Shown one piece after another: positions 45,557 to 54,240 of a DNA stretch of 64,000 nucleotides. This DNA is from Oricola nitratireducens. GTDB lineage: Bacteria; Pseudomonadota; Alphaproteobacteria; Rhizobiales; Rhizobiaceae. How positions within the stretch are numbered: the first letter of the stretch is position 1; each line of letters begins with the position of its first letter. The position numbers were made by a program, and so were the translations under genes. Under the pieces are notes generated by a model. The model worked only from the letters and a program-made list of their open reading frames with translations. It was not told where the DNA came from and did not search any database. Location of the stretch: assembly GCF_014904745.1 (NCBI RefSeq), contig NZ_JACZCS010000050.1, positions 62,001-126,000 on the forward strand, in the 5' to 3' direction.

Positions 45557-46239
45557 CAGTCCCGATCCGTTTTCGTTTCCGCTTCTGCACGCGCCTTGAC
45601 GACGATCTCGTTGGCGACGCTGCGCACATTTGCCAGGCTTATGGCGGCGACGCGCGCCGCCTCGCGCTGGTCGGCATGCTCGACGGTTCCCTCAAGCGTC
45701 ACCTGACGGTCCCTGACCGTAACCCGGATCGCGTCCGGCGCAAGGCCCGTCGCAACGCGAATGCGCGTCTCGATCGCGCGGCGGATTGCATCATCGCTCC
45801 GTCCCGCATCGTCGGGCGCGGCCTCGAGGATGGCAAGCATCAGGTCCGCGCGACTCACCAGGCCGACCACGCGATCGCCGCGCATCACCGGCACGCGCTT
45901 GATGCCGTATTTCTGCATCAGATAGGCGATCCGCGTGACAGGCGTGTGTTCGTCGACGGTCACCGGACGCACGGACATGACGTCCGATACCATCCAGCTT
46001 GCGGCCCTGGCGTAATCATGCGCGGTTTCAGCCGCCTCGCCCGTCAGCGGATGTCCGCCGCCGAGTTCCGCGTGACGCAGCAGGTCACCCTCGGTGAGAA
46101 TGCCGACCAGCTTGCCGCCGTCGTCCATAACCGGCAGTCCGCTCACATTGTTGGCGAGCATCAACTCGATCGCATGACGGATGCCGTGTCCCGGCCCGAC
46201 CGAGACGACGTCGACCGTCATCACATCCTGAGCGTTCAT
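45556..46239 (-). CDS. CBS-pair protein with C-terminal BON domain
   Basis: 227 aa. Two CBS domains (DVMTVDVVSVGPGHGIRHAI and DVMSVRPVTVDEHTPVTRIA) that usually bind adenine nucleotides, then a BON domain (IETRIRVATGLAPDAIRVTV). No enzyme domain or signal peptide. Likely a cytoplasmic energy-charge sensor. Located between ppsA and pfkB (12 bp from ppsA, 1 bp overlap with pfkB), so it may tune these enzymes; inference. Confidence 0.92.
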   Translation of the reverse strand: MNAQDVMTVDVVSVGPGHGIRHAIELMLANNVSGLPVMDDGGKLVGILTEGDLLRHAELGGGHPLTGEAAETAHDYARAASWMVSDVMSVRPVTVDEHTPVTRIAYLMQKYGIKRVPVMRGDRVVGLVSRADLMLAILEAAPDDAGRSDDAIRRAIETRIRVATGLAPDAIRVTVRDRQVTLEGTVEHADQREAARVAAISLANVRSVANEIVVKARAEAETKTDRD

Positions 46240-46250
46240 GACGCCTCCGC

Positions 46251-48647
46251 TCAGGCGGCGCTGCTTTTGCGCGCCGCCTCGGCTTCGGCGACCTTCCTCT
46301 TCACCGCAATGAAGCTGTCCGGCGTGACCGACATGGAGTCAATTCCGCATTCGACGAGGAATTCGGCGAATTCGGGATGGTCGCTCGGCGCCTGGCCGCA
46401 CAGACCGACCTTGGCGCCGGCGGCATGCGCTTCGCGGATGACGTTGGAAATCATCCACTTGACGGCATCGTCCTGCTCGTCGAACAGGCCGGCCAGCGTA
46501 TCGGAATCGCGGTCGACGCCCAGCGTCAGCTGGGTCAGGTCGTTGGAGCCGATGGAGAAACCGTCGAAACGCTCCGCGAACTGCTTCGCCAGGATGACGT
46601 TCGACGGGATCTCGCACATCACATAGACGAGCAGCCCGTCTTCGCCCCGCTTCAGGCCGTTTTCGGCCATGACTTCCAGAACCTTGTCGGCCTCGTGCAC
46701 GGAGCGGCAGAACGGGATCATCATGGTGACGTTCTTGAAGCCCAACTCGTTGCGCAGCCGCGCCATCGCCTGGCACTCCAGCGCGAAGCCTTCGCGATAG
46801 GCCGGCGAATAATAACGCGACGCGCCGCGGAAGCCGATCATCGGATTTTCTTCCTTCGGCTCGAAACCGGCGCCGCCGAGAAGACCGGCATATTCGTTGG
46901 TCTTGAAGTCGCTCATGCGCACGATGACCGGTTTCGGATGGACGGTCGCCGCAATGCGCGCCAATCCGCGCGCGAGCTTGTCGACGAAATATTCCGACTT
47001 GTCGGCATAGTCGTGGGTCAGTTCCTCGATCCTGGCACGCGCCTCTTCATCCCTGACCTGATCGAAATGGATCAGGGCCATCGGATGGACCTGGATCTGG
47101 TTGTTGATGACGAATTCCATGCGCGCCAGCCCGACACCGTCGGACGGGATCTGCCACCAGCGAAACGCAGCCGACGGATTGGCCATATTGAGCATGACCT
47201 GGGTGTCGGTCGCCGGAATATCGCCGAGCGACTCGGTCTTTTCGGTGTACTCGGCGACGCCCTCATAGACGAAGCCCTCGTCGCCCTCGGCGCAGGACAA
47301 TGTGACCTCCTGCTCGCTGTGCAGCACATGCGTCGCGTCACCTGTGCCGACGATCGCGGGCAGACCCAGTTCGCGGCTGACGATAGCGGCATGTGACGTG
47401 CGGCCGCCATGGTCGGTGATGATGCCAGCGGCGCGTTTCATGATCGGCACCCAGTCCGGGTCGGTCGTGCCCGTTACGAGGATCGAACCGTCGATGAAGG
47501 ATTCGATGTCGTGCGGGCTTTCGATCAGGCAGACGCGGCCGGCGATGACCGAGTCACCGATGGAGAGCCCCTTGGTCAGGACATCACCCTTGGACTTAAT
47601 CGTGTACGACTTGAAAGACGACAGGTCGCGGCGCGCCTGCACCGTTTCCGGCCGCGCCTGGACGATCGACAGTTCACCCGTCTCGCCGTCCTTGGCCCAT
47701 TCCATGTCCATCGGGCAGCCGTAATGCTCTTCGATGATGACCGCCCAACGCGCAAGCGTCAGAATCTCTTCGTCGTCGAGCACGAAGGCGGCGCGCTCCT
47801 TCTTCGACGTCGGCACGTTTTTCGTCTTCTCTACCTCGTTCGTGTAGATCATCTTGATCGACTTCGCGCCGAGCAGCTTTTCGACGATGGGCTTCAGAGA
47901 GGTATCCTTCAGCAGCGGCTTAAAGATCACGAATTCGTCCGGATCGACCGCGCCCTGGACGACATTCTCTCCGAGGCCCCAAGCGGCATTGATGACAACG
48001 ACCTTGTCGAAGCCGGTCTCCGTATCGATGGAAAACATCACGCCTGACCCGCCCTTGTCGGAGCGCACCATCTGCTGAACGCCGATCGACAGGGCGACCT
48101 TCAGGTGATCGAAGCCCTTGACCTGGCGATAGCTGATCGCGCGGTCGGTGAAGAGCGAGGCATAGCAACGCCGGCAGGCGTCGAGCAACTCGCGCTCACC
48201 CTTGATGTTGAGATAGGTCTCCTGCTGACCGGCGAAACTAGCGTCCGGCAGGTCCTCGGCGGTCGCGCTCGATCGCACCGCGACGTCGACGGCATCGCGT
48301 CCGCAACGCTTTGACAGGTTCCTGTAGAACTCGGCGATTTCCGCGGAGAGTTCGGCCGGGAATTTGCCGCGCAGGATCTTCTTGCGGATGTCCGCGCCGG
48401 TTTCAGCCAGCGACGCGTGGCCGTCGGCATAGTCCTGCATGGCGGAGGCGATCACGGGCTTGAGGTCGTTGGCGTCAAGAAAGCGCCAGTAAGCCTCCGA
48501 TGTCGTCGCGAAGCCGGCTGGAACGGCGATCCCCTTCGATCCGAGCTGGTTGAGCATTTCACCGAGCGAGGCATTCTTGCCACCCACCAGCGGGACATCC
48601 TTGCGGCTCGCATCTTCAAGCCAGATCACGGTTTCGGAATTGGTCAT
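46251..48647 (-). CDS. ppsA: Phosphoenolpyruvate synthase
   Basis: 798 aa; pyruvate + ATP to PEP + AMP + Pi. N-terminal ATP-binding half (VGGKNASLGEMLNQL, AVRSSATAEDLPDASFAGQQ), the phospho-His domain GGRTSHAAIVSRELGLPAIV, and the C-terminal PEP/pyruvate barrel with IGSNDLTQLTLGVDRDS and the catalytic Cys in LCGQAPSDHPEF. Length fits PpsA rather than pyruvate phosphate dikinase. An FNR box is centred 72 bp upstream of the start. Heads the ppsA-CBS-pfkB operon. Confidence 0.96.
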   Translation of the reverse strand: MTNSETVIWLEDASRKDVPLVGGKNASLGEMLNQLGSKGIAVPAGFATTSEAYWRFLDANDLKPVIASAMQDYADGHASLAETGADIRKKILRGKFPAELSAEIAEFYRNLSKRCGRDAVDVAVRSSATAEDLPDASFAGQQETYLNIKGERELLDACRRCYASLFTDRAISYRQVKGFDHLKVALSIGVQQMVRSDKGGSGVMFSIDTETGFDKVVVINAAWGLGENVVQGAVDPDEFVIFKPLLKDTSLKPIVEKLLGAKSIKMIYTNEVEKTKNVPTSKKERAAFVLDDEEILTLARWAVIIEEHYGCPMDMEWAKDGETGELSIVQARPETVQARRDLSSFKSYTIKSKGDVLTKGLSIGDSVIAGRVCLIESPHDIESFIDGSILVTGTTDPDWVPIMKRAAGIITDHGGRTSHAAIVSRELGLPAIVGTGDATHVLHSEQEVTLSCAEGDEGFVYEGVAEYTEKTESLGDIPATDTQVMLNMANPSAAFRWWQIPSDGVGLARMEFVINNQIQVHPMALIHFDQVRDEEARARIEELTHDYADKSEYFVDKLARGLARIAATVHPKPVIVRMSDFKTNEYAGLLGGAGFEPKEENPMIGFRGASRYYSPAYREGFALECQAMARLRNELGFKNVTMMIPFCRSVHEADKVLEVMAENGLKRGEDGLLVYVMCEIPSNVILAKQFAERFDGFSIGSNDLTQLTLGVDRDSDTLAGLFDEQDDAVKWMISNVIREAHAAGAKVGLCGQAPSDHPEFAEFLVECGIDSMSVTPDSFIAVKRKVAEAEAARKSSAA

Positions 48648-48712
48648 CGCTGCGTGCTTCCCTGTTTTCGAGACAATGGCGCCTACACAATCATTGCGTC
48701 ACCAATACTGCA

Positions 48713-48726
48713 TTGACTGACATCAA
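48713..48726. promoter_or_regulatory. FNR/FixK-type box 4
   Basis: TTGACTGACATCAA, one mismatch to TTGAT-N4-ATCAA, located upstream of ppsA on the side its promoter must occupy. Nearly identical core to box 1 (TTGATTGACGTCAA). Confidence 0.65.
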
Positions 48727-48771
48727 ATCGATTTTATGCATCTATGTTTGCGGCGGCATGCCCCGACGGCA

Positions 48772-49095
48772 TTACTTTTCTTTCAGTTCGGCCTTTCGGA
48801 GCGACATGAGATATTCAACGACATCGGCCTTTTCGTTGTCAAACAGGCGGAATGTCGTCATCGGGAAGTGGTCTTCCTTCAGGAACCTGGTGAAATAGGC
48901 GCGGTCGCGCCCTTCCCTGAGAACGATTTCCTCGAAAGGCGGCGCCATCACCGGGTCCGGTTTGTCGGTCGCGCGCAGATGGCACAGCCGGCACCACTGT
49001 TCGATCACCGCTTCGCCACGTTTCACGGCGGCGTCATCGGCGCGGGACGCTGATGCGGATAGCGCGAATGCGATCAAAAGGGCGAATCGCAGCAT
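48772..49095 (-). CDS. Small periplasmic cytochrome c
   Basis: 107 aa with signal peptide (MLRFALLIAFALSASASRA) and one haem-binding CxxCH (EQWCRLCHLRA); the distal Met is probably in PDPVMAPPF or HFPMTTF. Start at the ATG at 49095 with GGAGGAGG 12 bases upstream. Class I-like small electron carrier; partner unknown. On the same strand as and just upstream of the ppsA operon. Confidence 0.88.
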   Translation of the reverse strand: MLRFALLIAFALSASASRADDAAVKRGEAVIEQWCRLCHLRATDKPDPVMAPPFEEIVLREGRDRAYFTRFLKEDHFPMTTFRLFDNEKADVVEYLMSLRKAELKEK

Positions 49096-49192
49096 CGGGA
49101 CAACGGGCCTCCTCCCCCAAATTTGGCCATACCGACCGGCCGACAAACGCAACTGCGCCGCATATCGGGCAAAAATATGCCGATTTCGGCTT

Positions 49193-49207
49193 GTTTGGCA
49201 GCCAAAC
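49193..49207. promoter_or_regulatory. Perfect palindrome upstream of the glucosylglycerol cluster
   Basis: GTTTGGC-A-GCCAAAC is a perfect 15-bp palindrome in the 49096-49446 gap. A half site GGCCAAACGG recurs at 49221 and AAATTTGGCCAT sits near 49115. The gap is divergent between cytochrome c and gpsA and holds no supported gene. It is a likely operator for the osmolyte cluster or the cytochrome gene; the binding protein is unknown. Confidence 0.5.
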
Positions 49208-49446
49208 GGAACCCTTTCACGGCCAAACGGTTGATTTTCAAGCTAGGGGGTTTATGTCAAAGAGCATGAGTGTGCACTGCACAATTTCATCAAGCTGCCG
49301 TCTGCTGCGAACCAAACGCACCCTGGACGGCGAATTTCCGGCGCAACTTCGCCGTGAGTTTTCAGCCACGAACCTTCTGCATGCCGGCACTGCTGCGCGC
49401 TATTGCCGGACCTATTCGATCTGACCTTTCAACGGGACGACGACAC

Positions 49447-50589
49447 ATGACCAAACCGCTTGTCGACAGACGATCTGTCATCGCAGAGACGCGTCCATAT
49501 TCACGTATCGCCGTCATTGGCGCCGGCGCATGGGGGACTGCGCTGGCAACCGTCGCGCGACGCGCCGGACGCGATGTGACGCTGTGGGGACGCGACCCCG
49601 CCGTCCTCCGCTCGATCACCGAAAACCGGCAAAATGTCCGTTATCTTCCCGGTATCGACCTGCCCGAAGGCATCACGGCGACAAGCGACATGGCCGTCGC
49701 GCTTTCAGGCGCCGACGCCGTCATGCTGGTCACGCCGTCGCGCACGATCCGGGAGATGAGCCGGACTGTCGGCCGACACCTTGCGCCGGGAACGCCCGTT
49801 GCCTTGTGCGCGAAGGGGATCGAGGCCGGCACCGGACGGCTGCTCGCCGACGCCGCGGCCGAGGAAATGCCGGGGCATCCCATCGGCGCGATATCCGGTC
49901 CGACCTTTGCCCATGAAACGGCGATGGCCTATCCGACCGCTGTCACGGTGGCATTCGATTTCACGCACGAGGACAGGATCAGCCCGAGCGAGAGCACGGC
50001 AGCCAGGTTCGCGCTGTCGCTGAGTTCCGAGACCTTCAGGCCCTATATCTCCGACGACCTGACCGGCGTCGAGATCGGCGGCGCGGTCAAGAACGTGATC
50101 GCCATCGCCTGCGGCATGATGACGGGCGCGGGCTTTGCCGAAAACACCCGGGCGGCGCTGATCGCGCGCGGCATGGACGAAATGAAGACGCTTGCCGAAG
50201 CGCTCGGCGGCCGCCGTGAAACGGTGACCGGGCTTTCCGGCGCCGGCGACCTGACGCTGACCTGTTCGAGCCGGACATCGCGCAACATGTCGCTCGGCAT
50301 CCAGTTGGGCGAAGGCATCGCCCGCGACGCCTGTTTCGGTGGCAAGCCGGTCGTCGTCGAGGGCGAGATCAACGCGATATCGGTGATGGACCTCGCGCAC
50401 CGGATGGGCATCGCCATGCCGATCTGCGATGCGGTCCATCGTGTTCTGCACCAAGGCGCCGATCTCGACACGACATTCGCGCAGCTCTGGTCGCGGCCGA
50501 TCATGGCGGAACCGAAGGCGCTCGACATCACCATCGAACACCCCGTCATGCCGGCCCCTGTCGGCGGACTTGCGGAGACTGCCGCATGA
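49447..50589 (+). CDS. gpsA: NAD(P)-dependent glycerol-3-phosphate dehydrogenase
   Basis: 380 aa; reduces dihydroxyacetone phosphate to sn-glycerol 3-phosphate. Rossmann motif IAVIGAGAWGTALATVAR, SGPTFAHETA, and the catalytic Lys region GGAVKNVIAIACG with NTRAALIARGMDEM. The N-terminus is about 20 residues longer than E. coli GpsA. Its stop overlaps the ggpP start (ATGA), so it is dedicated to supplying glycerol 3-phosphate to GgpS rather than being the general lipid enzyme, whose usual neighbours are absent (inference). Confidence 0.94.
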   Translation: MTKPLVDRRSVIAETRPYSRIAVIGAGAWGTALATVARRAGRDVTLWGRDPAVLRSITENRQNVRYLPGIDLPEGITATSDMAVALSGADAVMLVTPSRTIREMSRTVGRHLAPGTPVALCAKGIEAGTGRLLADAAAEEMPGHPIGAISGPTFAHETAMAYPTAVTVAFDFTHEDRISPSESTAARFALSLSSETFRPYISDDLTGVEIGGAVKNVIAIACGMMTGAGFAENTRAALIARGMDEMKTLAEALGGRRETVTGLSGAGDLTLTCSSRTSRNMSLGIQLGEGIARDACFGGKPVVVEGEINAISVMDLAHRMGIAMPICDAVHRVLHQGADLDTTFAQLWSRPIMAEPKALDITIEHPVMPAPVGGLAETAA

Positions 50590-51368
50590 ACCAGCACCAA
50601 ACGATCACACCACCCGCCCTGCATGAACGGGATTTCGTCCTGGCGACCGACCTCGACGGAACCTTTCTCGGCGGCAGCGAAGACGACCGCGAAACGCTCT
50701 ATGGCTGGATCGAGGACAACCGGGCGACGATCGGGCTGGTTTTCGTGACCGGACGCGATCCGGAATTCATCGCCGATATCTGCGACGGCACCAGTGTTCC
50801 ATGGCCCGACTACGTCATCGGCGACGTCGGAACGACGATCGCCAGGGTCGATGCCGGCGGCTCCATCGCGCCGATCGGCGCGCTTGAGGAGGATATCGCC
50901 CGGCGCTGGGGAGACCAGGGCGACACGGTTCGCGAGATACTCGACGGCCATCCCGGCCTGACATTGCAGGCAACGCCCTTCCGCTATCGCGTAAGCTACG
51001 ACCTCGACGCCGCCGGATATCATCCGGGCGCCGAGGACAAAATCGCGGCGCTCGGGCTCGATCACCTGATTTCCGACAACCGGTTCTTCGACGTTCTTCC
51101 CAAAGGCGTCAGCAAGGGCCCTTCCCTCAAGCGCCTTGTCGCCCATCTCGGGATCGACGGGCAGCGCGTGCTCGCAGCCGGCGACACGCTGAACGATCTC
51201 TCCATGCTGGAATGCGGCCTGCCGGCGGTCGCGGTCGGAAATGCCGAAGACGCTCTCGTCGAACGCGTTTCTCCGCTCGACCATGTCTTCATGGCATCGG
51301 CCCACGGCGCGGGCGGCATCCTGGAAGCCGTCGCCGCGTTCAACCTCCATCCGACACCGAAAGGATAA
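50586..51368 (+). CDS. ggpP: HAD-IIB phosphatase, probable glucosylglycerol-3-phosphate phosphatase
   Basis: 260 aa HAD hydrolase of the sucrose-phosphatase type. Nucleophile and acid in ATDLDGTFLGG (D22, D24), Lys in LPKGVSKGPSLKRL, acidic motif in AAGDTLNDLSML. Translationally coupled to gpsA and 3 bp from ggpS. In several gammaproteobacteria such a HAD domain is fused to GgpS; here it is a separate gene. Cyanobacterial GgpP belongs to a different family, so the name rests on context. Confidence 0.82.
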   Translation: MNQHQTITPPALHERDFVLATDLDGTFLGGSEDDRETLYGWIEDNRATIGLVFVTGRDPEFIADICDGTSVPWPDYVIGDVGTTIARVDAGGSIAPIGALEEDIARRWGDQGDTVREILDGHPGLTLQATPFRYRVSYDLDAAGYHPGAEDKIAALGLDHLISDNRFFDVLPKGVSKGPSLKRLVAHLGIDGQRVLAAGDTLNDLSMLECGLPAVAVGNAEDALVERVSPLDHVFMASAHGAGGILEAVAAFNLHPTPKG

Positions 51369-51371
51369 ACC

Positions 51372-52892
51372 ATGCCCTCCGACCTTGTTATCGTCTACCA
51401 CCGCCAACCTTATGAGGAGGTGGTCAAAGACGGGAAAACCGTTTTCCGCGAAAACAAGAGCCCGAACGGCATCGTGCCGACCCTGAAAAGCTTCTTCGGC
51501 CATGTCGAAAAAGGCTCATGGATCGCCTGGAAGGAAGCGGAGGATCCCGCCAATCCCGAGTTCGAACGGACGATCGAGATCAGCGACGCGAACGGAAACT
51601 ACTCGGTATCGCGGCTGCCGCTGACCGCAAAGCAGGTGTCGAGCTTCTACCACGTCACCTCGAAGGAGGCCTTCTGGCCGATCCTGCATTCCTTCAAGGA
51701 AAAGTACAATTACGACCCGGTCGACTGGCCGACATTCCGCGAAGTGAACTGGGCGTTCGCGGAAGCCGCGGCGGCCGAGGCCAATCCGGATGCGGTGGTC
51801 TGGATCCACGATTACAATCTGTGGCTGGTTCCGGGTTACCTGCGGCAGTTGCGGCCGGATGTGCGGATTTCCTTCTACCATCACACGCCGTTTCCGGCGC
51901 CCGACATCTTCAATGTCCTGCCGTGGCGCAAGGAGATCGTCCAGAGCCTGCTGGCCTGCGATGTCGTCGGCTTCCATATTCCGCGCTATTCGTCGAATTT
52001 CGTCCAGGTCGCTCGGTCGCTGTTCGATGTCGACGTCGCCAAGCGGGAAAAGGTTGCCGGTGAACTCGTCTCGGATGGAACGGCGCTGGTGGAGCGCTCG
52101 GTTCCGACCGAAATCGAGTTCGAAGGCCGGCGCATTCTCGTCAGCGCCTGCCCCGTGGGCGTGGACGTCGATTTCATCAGCGAGCGCGCCAATTCCCGCG
52201 ACACCGCGAAAAAGGTCGAGATCATCCGCAAGGAACTCGGCGATGCGAAACTGCTCCTGAGCGTGTCGCGCACGGACTACACGAAAGGCGGCATCGAGCA
52301 GCTGCTGTCATTCGAGCGGCTTCTCGAACGGCGTCCGGACCTGCGCGAGAAGGTCCGGCTGATGCATGTTTCAGTAAGCGCGAACCGCAAAATGGCCGCT
52401 TATGGCCAGATCCAGGGGGAGATCGAACAGATCGCGGGCCGCATCAACGGCCGGTTCGGTTCGCTCGAATGGCAACCGGTCGCGCTGATATCCACGGCGG
52501 TGCCGTTCAAGCATCTCATTGCATACTACCGGGCCGCGGACGTCGCCTGGATCACACCGCTTGCCGACGGCATGAACCTCGTCGCCAAGGAATTCGTCGC
52601 CGCGCGCACGGATGAGGACGGTGTGCTGGTCCTGTCGGAATTCGCCGGCGCGGCCGTCGAGATGGCGGCGGCGGTCGTCACCAATCCGTTTTCGCACAAG
52701 TCGATGGATTCGGCGATCGACCAGGCAATCGCAATGGATCGCAACGAGAAGCGCAAGCGCATGCAGGCGCTGCGGACGACGATCCGGAAATACGATTTGC
52801 GCGCCTGGGCGGAGGAACAGCGCCGTCTGTTCGACGCCGTGGACCATGCCGGCAACGAACACGCGACCGGACGGACGCTTTCGGCCGCCTGA
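51372..52892 (+). CDS. ggpS: Glucosylglycerol-phosphate synthase (GT20)
   Basis: 506 aa retaining glycosyltransferase joining ADP- or UDP-glucose to glycerol 3-phosphate. Matches remembered Synechocystis GgpS along its length: LVIVYHRQPYEEV, SPNGIVPTLKSFFGH, HVTSKEAFWPILHSF, WIHDYNLWLVPGYLRQL, FYHHTPFPAPDIFN, WITPLADGMNLVAKEF. This distinguishes it from trehalose-phosphate synthase, which has a different N-terminus. AAAGGA precedes the ATG. The product is the osmolyte precursor glucosylglycerol phosphate. Confidence 0.94.
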   Translation: MPSDLVIVYHRQPYEEVVKDGKTVFRENKSPNGIVPTLKSFFGHVEKGSWIAWKEAEDPANPEFERTIEISDANGNYSVSRLPLTAKQVSSFYHVTSKEAFWPILHSFKEKYNYDPVDWPTFREVNWAFAEAAAAEANPDAVVWIHDYNLWLVPGYLRQLRPDVRISFYHHTPFPAPDIFNVLPWRKEIVQSLLACDVVGFHIPRYSSNFVQVARSLFDVDVAKREKVAGELVSDGTALVERSVPTEIEFEGRRILVSACPVGVDVDFISERANSRDTAKKVEIIRKELGDAKLLLSVSRTDYTKGGIEQLLSFERLLERRPDLREKVRLMHVSVSANRKMAAYGQIQGEIEQIAGRINGRFGSLEWQPVALISTAVPFKHLIAYYRAADVAWITPLADGMNLVAKEFVAARTDEDGVLVLSEFAGAAVEMAAAVVTNPFSHKSMDSAIDQAIAMDRNEKRKRMQALRTTIRKYDLRAWAEEQRRLFDAVDHAGNEHATGRTLSAA

Positions 52893-52970
52893 CCGGCCAC
52901 GTCCGGATTGCGGTTAACCTCGTCTCAAACCGGCAACGCTAGACTGTACCGATCCAGGAACGGGTCGGAC

Positions 52971-54191
52971 ATGGCGCGCATTATTGATACGCTTCGCACG
53001 GGAAGCTGGCTGCAAAAGGACCGGATGCTTTTCTATCCGCTGGTGATCCTCGTGATCACCGTCGCGGCGACGGCATATGTGCTTTATTCAAACGGCGGCA
53101 CGCTTCCGAACGGTTCGCCCTTCGGTTCGGATTTCGTCAGCTTCTGGGTCGCCGCGCGTGAAGCGCTTTCCGGTCATCCGGAAGTCCCCTATCTGGCCGA
53201 CCGTTTCGCAGCGGCGCAGAACGCGATTTTCGGCGACGGCAATTTCTACGCTTTCTTCTATCCGCCGCATTACCTCGCCTACATGCTGCCCTTCGGCACG
53301 CTTCCGTATTATCCGGCGCTTGCCGCATGGACCGGGCTGAGTTTCCTTGCCGCGCTGGCCGTCATCCGCGCCATCGCCGGGAAACGGCCCGAGGCGCTGC
53401 TTCTGGCGCTGGCCTTTCCGGCGACGTTCCTGACTTTCGCCCACGGCCAGAATGCCTTCCTGTCGGCGGCGCTGTTCGGCGGTGCGCTCGTCATGCTGCC
53501 GCGCCGTCCCGTGCTGGCGGGGATCCTGTTCGGATTGCTGACCTTCAAGCCGCAACTCGGCCTGCTCATCCCGCTCGCGCTGATCGCCGCCGGCCAGTGG
53601 CGCACGATCGTCGCGGCCGCTGTCACGGCAGTAGCCGTCGCGGCGCTGTCGGCTGCGCTGTTCGGCGTCGAAACATGGTCGCTGTTCCTTGCCCAGGGCA
53701 GCAGCGCGATGGATGCCCTGCGCGAAAACCTCGTCGGCTGGAACAAGATGATTTCCACCTACGCGATGCTGCGGCTCTCGGGGATGGCCGACATGCCGGC
53801 GATGGCGCTTCAGGGCCTGGTTTCGCTGATCGCCGCGGGTGCGACCGCATGGGCGTGGCGCCGGCGCAGCCCGGTGCCTTACGAACTGCGATGCGCGTTG
53901 CTGCTGACGGCGTCGCTTCTCGCCACGCCGTTCGGACTCAATTACGATCTCTTCGTGCTCGCTCCGGCAATCGCCTTTGTCGCGGCCTTTGGTCTGCGGG
54001 CCGGTTTCCCGCCTTTCGCGAAGACCATCCTCGCCATTGTTTACCTGTCGCCCTTCGCGGTGCTCTGGCTGATGGCGGACATGATCGCGATCGCGCCGTT
54101 CATCCTTGCCGGGCTGTTCCTGTTTCTTCTCGCCGCCACGATCTCGCCCGGCCGCGGCGCCCATCATACCGGGCCTGTGGCCGCGGAATGA
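52971..54191 (+). CDS. GT87/DUF2029-like polytopic membrane protein
   Basis: 406 aa with about ten hydrophobic helices. The N-terminal loop has PFGSDFVSFWVAAREALSG and FYAFFYPPHYLAYMLPFG, the pattern of GT-C fold mannosyl/arabinosyl-type transferases (GT87), with conserved Asp in the first external loop; a further motif is GLLTFKPQLGLLIP. Start ATG at 52971 after AGGA. 78 bp after ggpS, so it may be transcribed with the osmolyte genes, but its substrate is unknown. Terminated by a strong hairpin. Confidence 0.85.
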   Translation: MARIIDTLRTGSWLQKDRMLFYPLVILVITVAATAYVLYSNGGTLPNGSPFGSDFVSFWVAAREALSGHPEVPYLADRFAAAQNAIFGDGNFYAFFYPPHYLAYMLPFGTLPYYPALAAWTGLSFLAALAVIRAIAGKRPEALLLALAFPATFLTFAHGQNAFLSAALFGGALVMLPRRPVLAGILFGLLTFKPQLGLLIPLALIAAGQWRTIVAAAVTAVAVAALSAALFGVETWSLFLAQGSSAMDALRENLVGWNKMISTYAMLRLSGMADMPAMALQGLVSLIAAGATAWAWRRRSPVPYELRCALLLTASLLATPFGLNYDLFVLAPAIAFVAAFGLRAGFPPFAKTILAIVYLSPFAVLWLMADMIAIAPFILAGLFLFLLAATISPGRGAHHTGPVAAE

Positions 54192-54192
54192 A

Positions 54193-54216
54193 AAAGGCGC
54201 CCCGAAGGGCGCCTTT
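54193..54216. terminator. Bidirectional intrinsic terminator
   Basis: AAAGGCGCCC (54193-54202), CGAA tetraloop, GGGCGCCTTT (54207-54216): a perfect 10-bp stem flanked by A and T runs. It lies immediately after the stop of the plus-strand gene and before the stop of the minus-strand BMP gene, so it serves both. Confidence 0.85.
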
Positions 54217-54240
54217 CGATTGTGCGTATCGCGTGAGCGA

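Noticed and set aside
46251-48647. Pyruvate phosphate dikinase instead of PEP synthase
   Set aside because: Length of 798 aa, the opening VGGKNASLGEM and LCGQAPSD fit PpsA; PPDK is about 80-90 residues longer with a different N-terminus.
35087-49150. Intact integrative element with attachment repeats
   Set aside because: No integrase gene and no second copy of the tRNA 3' end could be seen.
49254-49424. Short plus-strand frame before gpsA starting after AGGGGGTTT
   Set aside because: About 56 residues with no family resemblance; the ribosome-like site may be chance. A leader peptide is possible but unsupported.
51372-52892. Trehalose-6-phosphate synthase (OtsA)
   Set aside because: The N-terminal YHRQPYEEV and SPNGIVPTLKSFF blocks match GgpS, not OtsA, and the neighbours supply glycerol 3-phosphate.
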